Shown here one piece after another: positions 5,983 through 7,367 of a DNA stretch of 7,367 nt (the first letter of the stretch is position 1; each line of letters opens with the position of its first letter). The position numbers were made by a program, and so were the translations under genes. The notes under the pieces are model-generated. The model saw only the letters and a program-made list of their open reading frames with translations, was not told the origin of the DNA and did not search any database. Origin of the DNA: Erysipelotrichia bacterium (GTDB lineage Bacteria; Bacillota_I; Bacilli_A; RFN20; CAG-826); assembly GCA_012971835.1 (NCBI GenBank), contig JAAZFR010000060.1, positions 1-7,367 on the forward strand, given 5' to 3'.

Positions 5983-6017
5983 ACTGTCATCACCTCCTTT
6001 TCTTGCTTTGACGGCAA

Positions 6018-6056
6018 TATAAAGCAAAACGGCAGCTGAATCATCAACCGCCGCTT
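6018..6056 (-). terminator. Intrinsic terminator of the zinc-ribbon operon
   Basis: On the minus strand a 13-pair stem, AAGCGGCGGTTGA (6056-6044) with TCAGCTGCCGTTT (6039-6027), allowing three G-T pairs, closes a four-base TGAT loop. A T-rich tail (TTTTGCTTTATA) follows. It sits about 10 bases after the stop of the gene at 6067-6648 and should end that operon before istA. It also limits how far right the IS can extend. Confidence 0.85.
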
Positions 6057-6066
6057 ACTCATTCGT

Positions 6067-6648
6067 TTAGAAATCTAATTTTATTAGATGCTTGTCCCTT
6101 TCCTTTAGGTATTCCTTTTGCTTAGCCTCTCTCTCAATGTCGATGGCATTCGTGATTTCCCTGTTGGATGGATCCTCGTCGTAATGCTCCAATGCCATGC
6201 AGATATTCTCTATGATTGCTTCCCTTATGGCAGAACCGGTTCTCTCCTTGCTGTCTTTGGCAAGCCTTGAAGGCATTCCTCTAAGGTCTTTTACCCTTGT
6301 TATGCTTCTGTATTCTTCTAGGATGTCAGCCAAGTCCTTCTTCAAATACGTCTTGATTAGATAAACGTAAAATGGAGCATCCTTTGGCACGCTTATGATT
6401 TCCATTAGCGAATACTCTGACTTTGGGTAATCCTTAGGAATAAGGAAATATTCAGTCCAGCTTCCATCAGAAGCCATTAATCGATGATGTGTCTTTTCCA
6501 ATATCTCGTATTTCTTCTTGCAATCAGGACACTCGATGCTCGCTGATTCCTTGAATCTGTTCCAATCGTCACCATATGTAGTAAGAGTCACAACGCCTTT
6601 CTTGCATGGGCATTTGACTTCCTTTTTGCTCATTTCTTCCCAACTCAT
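6067..6648 (-). CDS. Zinc-ribbon protein of unknown function
   Basis: The product has 193 residues, is soluble and has no signal peptide. The N-terminal 50 residues form a probable zinc ribbon: CPC (C13, C15) and CPDC (C40, C43) about 25 residues apart. A stretch TEYFLIPKDYPKSEYSLMEI follows (about 65-84). From about residue 100 the protein is mostly charged helix, with EREAKQKEYLKERDKH near the end. I see no catalytic motif. A zinc ribbon of this kind can bind nucleic acid or stabilise protein contacts. The start at 6648 is fixed by GAGGAGGAAG just upstream. It lies 14 bases after the membrane-protein gene and shares its terminator, so the two are one operon and may work together. Confidence 0.85.
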   Translation of the reverse strand: MSWEEMSKKEVKCPCKKGVVTLTTYGDDWNRFKESASIECPDCKKKYEILEKTHHRLMASDGSWTEYFLIPKDYPKSEYSLMEIISVPKDAPFYVYLIKTYLKKDLADILEEYRSITRVKDLRGMPSRLAKDSKERTGSAIREAIIENICMALEHYDEDPSNREITNAIDIEREAKQKEYLKERDKHLIKLDF

Positions 6649-6662
6649 GTCTTCTTCCTCCT

Positions 6663-7202
6663 CTATTTGATCCTTCTAGTGTACCTGCAGTTGCTAACAG
6701 GATAGTTCTCACAACCATAGAAATCGCCATAAGGTCCATGCCTTTTCACTAGCAGACCGCCGCATCTTGGACAGTGGTCCCTATCGGTTTTCGTTTCTAC
6801 TGCATCTACTTCAACCTTTGCTTCATCTGAAGGTTTGGCTTTTGTATTGTATTTCTTCTTTGAATGCCTGTGCTTCAAGAAATGGATCAGCACCACCACA
6901 CCAACAATCACGATTAATGCGATTAGGTATACCCACCATTGGAAACTACATAACCAGGCAATGAACTTGGCAATCCCGATGCAAACAGCTGATAAGCCAA
7001 CGAACACAATAATTCTCACAATCCAATGGCAACCGCTCATCAAATCGGAATCATAAACCCCAAGCGCATCGAATATCATGCCGACGATTCCGAATGCCAC
7101 CATGAATGATATTACGCCTATAACTACAAGTATAATATTATCTGCTATACTATTGCCTGTTATCTCTATGAAATTGGAAATTAAATCCAAAATAGTACTC
7201 AC
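6663..7202 (-). CDS. Membrane protein with a C-terminal topoisomerase-type C4 zinc finger
   Basis: The product has 179 residues. Three hydrophobic segments (about residues 22-46, 62-84 and 90-109) make it an integral membrane protein. A basic stretch HRHSKKKYNTKAK follows, which by the positive-inside rule puts the tail in the cytosol. After an acidic linker (about 125-141) comes a C4 zinc finger: C144PRC147GG, GPYGDFYGC164, then C172, followed by RYTRRIK. This is the pattern of the zinc fingers at the end of bacterial topoisomerase I, also found on unrelated proteins where it probably contacts DNA or RNA. A membrane-anchored nucleic-acid-binding module is therefore a reasonable inference, not shown. 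It starts with GTG, supported by AAGGAAG nine bases or so upstream. It is first in the operon. Confidence 0.87.
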   Translation of the reverse strand: MSTILDLISNFIEITGNSIADNIILVVIGVISFMVAFGIVGMIFDALGVYDSDLMSGCHWIVRIIVFVGLSAVCIGIAKFIAWLCSFQWWVYLIALIVIVGVVVLIHFLKHRHSKKKYNTKAKPSDEAKVEVDAVETKTDRDHCPRCGGLLVKRHGPYGDFYGCENYPVSNCRYTRRIK

Positions 7203-7272
7203 TGCCAGTCACTTCCTTTCTTGAATTTATTTATGGTTTTATCAAAGATAATATCTTGATTTCTATACAAAT

Positions 7273-7281
7273 ATTATATCA
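7273..7281 (-). promoter_or_regulatory. Extended -10 promoter of the zinc-ribbon operon
   Basis: On the minus strand TATAAT (7278-7273) is preceded by TG plus A. The -35 position (TGTAAT, 7301-7296) is far from consensus. The start near 7266 gives a leader of about 64 bases with no obvious hairpin. Weak -35 plus the repeats just upstream suggests an activator-dependent promoter. Confidence 0.6.
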
Positions 7282-7300
7282 TAAATCGCTATCAAATTAC

Positions 7301-7340
7301 AGCAGTTCATGAAGGTTCATCGAGGTCCATTAAGGTCCAA
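7301..7340. repeat. Tandem 10-bp direct repeats upstream of the operon promoter
   Basis: Four consecutive 10-base units on the plus strand: agcagttcat, gaaggttcat, cgaggtccat and taaggtccaa, with consensus nnaggtycat. The last three are clear and the first is degenerate. The period of about one helical turn places every unit on the same DNA face. They directly abut the -35 position of the operon promoter. Confidence 0.6.
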
Positions 7341-7367
7341 TTTTACCATAATTGCTATTATGAGAAG

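Larger units (their letters stand above)
3538..5997 (-). mobile_element. IS21-family insertion sequence (approximate limits)
   Basis: The istA-istB gene pair, overlapping and on one strand, is diagnostic of IS21. The left limit is placed where the methyltransferase frame breaks (about 3538-3550). The right limit lies between the istA start (5927) and the terminator of the neighbouring operon (about 6018). I could not find convincing TG...CA ends with matching inverted repeats, nor a target-site duplication beyond a chance-level TGCG. The element is visibly more GC-rich than the host genes at left and favours AGG arginine codons, which supports foreign origin. Confidence 0.85.

Noticed and set aside
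1..7367. CRISPR array or phage integrase signature
   Set aside because: No regularly spaced repeat-spacer units and no integrase, capsid or portal gene were seen; the only recombinase is the IS21 transposase.

Overview
The window looks like the chromosome of a low-GC Gram-positive bacterium (Firmicutes/Bacilli, possibly near Acholeplasma, Izemoplasma or the Erysipelotrichia). The reasons are AT-rich intergenic DNA, sigma-A-type TATAAT boxes, AGGAGG-type ribosome sites and tRNAs with encoded CCA. UGA does not have to be read as tryptophan anywhere, so the genetic code appears standard, unlike Mycoplasma proper. The exact taxon is inference.

Positions 1-3400 are ordinary-looking host DNA. A leftward pair (492-1280, then 1-479, cut by the window edge) encodes a lipoprotein and a secreted protein that resembles the propeptide region of a subtilisin-like protease. 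A leftward tRNA-Leu(CAA) follows, then a rightward CBS-domain protein, a leftward NUDIX-GNAT fusion enzyme meeting it tail to tail, and a leftward tRNA-Arg(CCG) with its own terminator. The lipoprotein and NUDIX-GNAT genes both have an extended -10 box placed so that transcription should start on the A of the ATG, and neither has a Shine-Dalgarno site: they look leaderless.

At 3397 a rightward gene starts normally but breaks after about 48 codons. It looks like the N-terminus of a class I SAM-dependent methyltransferase, cut just before the SAM-binding glycine motif. From about 3540 base composition and codon use change, and an IS21-family insertion sequence follows on the minus strand. Its transposase IstA is intact. 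The IstB ATPase frame carries an in-frame amber codon near its start and a second stop near its end, so the copy is probably crippled. The rest of the methyltransferase is not on the far side of the element, so this is not a clean single insertion.

Right of the element (6018-7367) is a leftward two-gene operon: a membrane protein ending in a topoisomerase-type C4 zinc finger, then a soluble zinc-ribbon protein. It has a strong intrinsic terminator, an extended -10 promoter with a poor -35, and directly upstream of that about four 10-bp direct repeats suggesting a regulator site. This operon has no function I can recognise and is the best candidate here for something undescribed.
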